Below are positions 61,631 to 64,000 of a stretch of 64,000 bases of DNA, piece by piece. Position numbers and translations under genes: made by a program. The notes beneath the pieces were generated by a model. That model had not been told where the DNA came from, ran no database searches, and saw only the letters and a program-made list of their open reading frames with translations. The stretch lies in the NCBI GenBank assembly GCA_947644545.1, contig CANRZW010000012.1, forward strand, positions 1 through 64,000. The letters are read 5' to 3'. Source of the DNA: an uncultured Lachnospiraceae bacterium (GTDB taxonomy: Bacteria; Bacillota; Clostridia; Lachnospirales; Lachnospiraceae). Every line of letters begins with the position of its first letter. Positions within the stretch are counted from its first letter, which is position 1.

Positions 61631-63370
61631 CTATTCCCCGATATCCGGCACGGTCACAATGACACGAGTTCCTTCGCCCGGTGCACTCTCGAAGCGGCAG
61701 CCGTATGCCTCGCCGTACCGCAGCCTGATCCGTTCTGTCACGTTCCGGATGCCGATTCCCTCCACAGCCAGACCCGTATCCTCCATCCCTACGCCATTGT
61801 CTTCGATGTAAAATACCAGATTCCCGTCTTCCGCACACCCTCTGACCGAAAGCCTCCACTCTCCTGTCTTCGTCTCCAGACCGTGGTAGATCGCATTTTC
61901 CACCAGCGGCTGCAGGAGAAGCTTCAACAGTTTCCTGGGAAGCAGTTCCTCCTCCACCTGCAGCTCGAACTGAATACGGTTCTGGTAACGAATATTCTGG
62001 ATACTGATATATTTCCTGATATGCTCCAGTTCTTCTTCCACCGTAATGATGTCCGTCCCCCTCTTTAAGGCGATCTTGAAGATATCCGACAGCGCAACCG
62101 CCATTTGCGCCACATCATCAGTCTTGCCAAACTTCGCGAGCCAGTACATGGATGCCAGCGTATTATAGAAGAAGTGGGGGTTGATCTGCGCCTGCAGGGC
62201 ATTCAGCTCCGCTTCCTTTTCCAACAAGGACAGCTTTACAACCTTCTGATTCAGCTGTTGGTTCTGCTGGATTACGATCTGGAATTTTCTGCCGATTCGT
62301 CCGATCTCATCGTCGGCAAACCGGGCAGCCGCCACCTGTTCCATGTCGTCGGCGTTATCAATCAGGGTGTTCAGCTTTTTCAGCGGTCTGGTTATGGTAT
62401 TCGCCGCCACCACCGAGCAGATCACCGACAGCACAATCAACACCAGGATCACGAAGGTGGTCAGCAGTGGAATGGTGAAACCCTGAGCGATGATCTTCCA
62501 ATTCTCGATCACATGAACCAGATCCCAGCCTGTGCGCTGGTTACGCACCCGGGATATGGTGTATCCTTTCACTTCCAGCGACTGCGGATACTTTGCCAGA
62601 ACCTCACTCTTTCCGCTGAATTCCCCGATCTGCAGGCCGACATAACCTGTCTGCTCGCTCTTTGGATCGATCAACAGATAACAGGAATCCTCCGACTGGA
62701 TCGCCACCGGATACACGTTGCGGTAGTAGTCGATCGGCGTATTCATCACGAGCAGTCCATAGGCGCTGCCGGTTTGGGTATCCCGCAGAAGCTTCGTGAC
62801 GGAGACGCATCTGATCATGCCCGGAACGGCATAATCCTCCAGTACATCATAGAGAAAATAGCATTCTTTTCCTTCCGCCTCCATCGTCTGCCGGTACCAG
62901 TCCTGCTTCCGGATCTCCTCCATATCAAGCTTCCACAGATTTGCCGACGAGCGGGAAAAAGCATTGTACTGATAGCGGAATCCAGCTTCATTGAACAAAA
63001 AGAGACTGGAAATATAGCTGTTGTCCGAGATCAGTTCCGCAATCGTTGTGTCCAGCCGCTGAATCGCCTGGGCGCTCAGGTATCGATCCGAACTTGATGT
63101 AAATTCCTCCATATAGCGCTCGATGATCCGATTGCCCAGCACAGAGCGGGCCAGCGACTCGATATTCTTCGACAGCAAATCCACGGTAATATTGGAAATG
63201 CTCAGATTATTGGCATAAAGCTCCATGGAACTGTCACGCACGTTTCTGGTAGCGATCACGAACGACATACTGCCCACCGTCACCAGCGGAATCAATCCGA
63301 TCGCCAACGTGATGTACAGGAATTTATTACGGATTCTCCGAATAGACATAAATTCTCTCAGTCTGCGCAT
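61631..63370 (-). CDS. YesM-type membrane sensor histidine kinase
   Basis: A 579-residue kinase: transmembrane helix FLYITLAIGLIPLVTVGSMSFVI, an extracellular dCache-like sensor (about 45-300), a second helix TTFVILVLIVLSVICSVVAANTI, HAMP (RPLKKLNTLIDNADDME), the His box LNALQAQINPHFFYNTLASMYWLA and the ATPase motifs LLQPLVENAIYHGLE and DNGVGM. The start at 63370 has AGGAGGGA upstream, inside the 3' end of the GH32 gene, so the two are translated together. It probably detects a sugar. Confidence 0.94.
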   Translation of the reverse strand: MRRLREFMSIRRIRNKFLYITLAIGLIPLVTVGSMSFVIATRNVRDSSMELYANNLSISNITVDLLSKNIESLARSVLGNRIIERYMEEFTSSSDRYLSAQAIQRLDTTIAELISDNSYISSLFLFNEAGFRYQYNAFSRSSANLWKLDMEEIRKQDWYRQTMEAEGKECYFLYDVLEDYAVPGMIRCVSVTKLLRDTQTGSAYGLLVMNTPIDYYRNVYPVAIQSEDSCYLLIDPKSEQTGYVGLQIGEFSGKSEVLAKYPQSLEVKGYTISRVRNQRTGWDLVHVIENWKIIAQGFTIPLLTTFVILVLIVLSVICSVVAANTITRPLKKLNTLIDNADDMEQVAAARFADDEIGRIGRKFQIVIQQNQQLNQKVVKLSLLEKEAELNALQAQINPHFFYNTLASMYWLAKFGKTDDVAQMAVALSDIFKIALKRGTDIITVEEELEHIRKYISIQNIRYQNRIQFELQVEEELLPRKLLKLLLQPLVENAIYHGLETKTGEWRLSVRGCAEDGNLVFYIEDNGVGMEDTGLAVEGIGIRNVTERIRLRYGEAYGCRFESAPGEGTRVIVTVPDIGE

Positions 63371-63371
63371 G

Positions 63372-64000
63372 TTATCCCTCCTGTGGATCACAATCACCCG
63401 CATCTGCCTGCCAGATACTTTTCAGTGTCCACACATCCAGTGAGACAATATCCGCGCTTCCGTCTTTTACATACACTTCCGTCTGTGTACAGCCCGCGTC
63501 CGGATAGATCCTGTTCGTCATACACACCTGACCCTCGTTGCCGTAGACTTCCACACAGGAGCTGTCTACATACACCCGGAAACTGATGCGCCCCAACGCA
63601 TCTGCCGGACAGCTGCACCGGCTCCCCTGCGCGCTGCAGCCATCCGCTCTGCTCCGATCAAAGACCAGTTCTCCAGTCTTCGTAATATATCGCAGCACCG
63701 TCTGACGGCCGGTTGTTTCATTGCCCCTCAGGATCAGGCCAAACTCCCCGGCAGTAGTCCTTTGTAAGTCACAGGTCAACGCGATTTCCAGACTCACACC
63801 GCCTGCTTTGTGAGCAATCAACCGCTCCCCGGGATGTAACACGGCCGGTTCCCAGTGGAAGTGCTCCTCCCGCAGGCTCTCGGCCTCCCGAACCGGAGTA
63901 AAACGCAGATGTCCGGTCTGGTCCAGACTCAGCATCCGCGGCAGGGAGATGGCCCCACACCAGTTCTGCTGCACGGTCGGTCCAAAATCCTGAAACCATG
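63372..64000 (-). CDS. GH32 beta-fructosidase, C-terminal part (continues past the window)
   Basis: Partial: about 209 codons at the C-terminus. It includes WFQDFGPTVQQNWCGAISLPRMLSL at the end of the five-bladed propeller, and the beta-sandwich signature RISFRVYVDSSCVEVYGNEGQVCMTNRIYP, as in sucrose-6-phosphate hydrolases and levanases. The catalytic residues lie outside the window. Its TAA is followed by one base and then the ATG of the histidine kinase. Confidence 0.88.
   Translation of the reverse strand, partial: WFQDFGPTVQQNWCGAISLPRMLSLDQTGHLRFTPVREAESLREEHFHWEPAVLHPGERLIAHKAGGVSLEIALTCDLQRTTAGEFGLILRGNETTGRQTVLRYITKTGELVFDRSRADGCSAQGSRCSCPADALGRISFRVYVDSSCVEVYGNEGQVCMTNRIYPDAGCTQTEVYVKDGSADIVSLDVWTLKSIWQADAGDCDPQEG

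Overview
The window looks like chromosome of a Lachnospiraceae-type gut Clostridium. Supporting signs are strong AGGAGG ribosome binding sites, Gram-positive LexA boxes (GAAC-N4-GTTC), lipoprotein binding proteins, a YesM/YesN-type two-component pair, AsnA, an HPr-like protein and many glycan enzymes. No tRNA, rRNA, CRISPR array or insertion sequence was seen.

Layout. 1-6230 is AT-rich accessory DNA: a truncated XRE regulator, a GNAT acetyltransferase, a zinc-ribbon membrane protein, an AlbA_2 (Schlafen-like) regulator, a coupled pair of unknown small genes, a degraded gene fragment and a secreted MORN-like protein. 6259-11422 (minus) is a complete branched-chain amino acid ABC transporter, livK-H-M-G-F, with two copies of a structured intergenic repeat and a promoter/terminator leader. 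11721-17404 holds an alpha-amylase family enzyme, endonuclease IV, a nuclease-helicase of the DinG/XPD type and an HPr-like protein without the phosphorylatable histidine. 17724-20226 is a two-gene DNA repair operon (radical SAM/HhH protein plus partner) whose promoter is bracketed by two LexA boxes; the radical SAM protein ends in a 36-bp minisatellite. 20227-22077 has an ART-like unknown protein and asnA.

22164-35724 (minus) is one 12-gene catabolic operon: two Gfo/Idh/MocA dehydrogenases, an oligopeptide-type ABC transporter, an M20 dipeptidase, a UroD/MtaA-like methyltransferase, a cysteine desulfidase homologue (UPF0597), an NAD-dependent epimerase and a sugar isomerase/epimerase. It diverges from a LacI regulator. 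The substrate is unknown; an amino-acid or peptide conjugate of a sugar is my guess. 37136-49460 has an AraC regulator, a heterodimeric ABC exporter with one degenerate ATP site, a GNAT, a MalY/PatB lyase, a PAS protein, a GH38 alpha-mannosidase and a GH67-like alpha-glucuronidase.

49616-55196 (minus) is the most interesting part: a RiPP-type cluster. A 34-codon gene, found by reading the sequence directly, encodes a peptide with two copies of an S-W-x-[DE]-x-N motif and two cysteines. It is followed by a strong hairpin, three radical SAM enzymes, an unknown protein with an internal repeat, an HPr-kinase-like P-loop protein and an FAD oxidoreductase. A WYL-domain regulator without an obvious HTH diverges from it, and an MFS transporter follows that. 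I cannot place this set in a named RiPP class. 58207-64000 (minus) is a fructan/sugar locus: partial GH32, YesM-like kinase, YesN-like regulator, PfkB kinase and class II aldolase.
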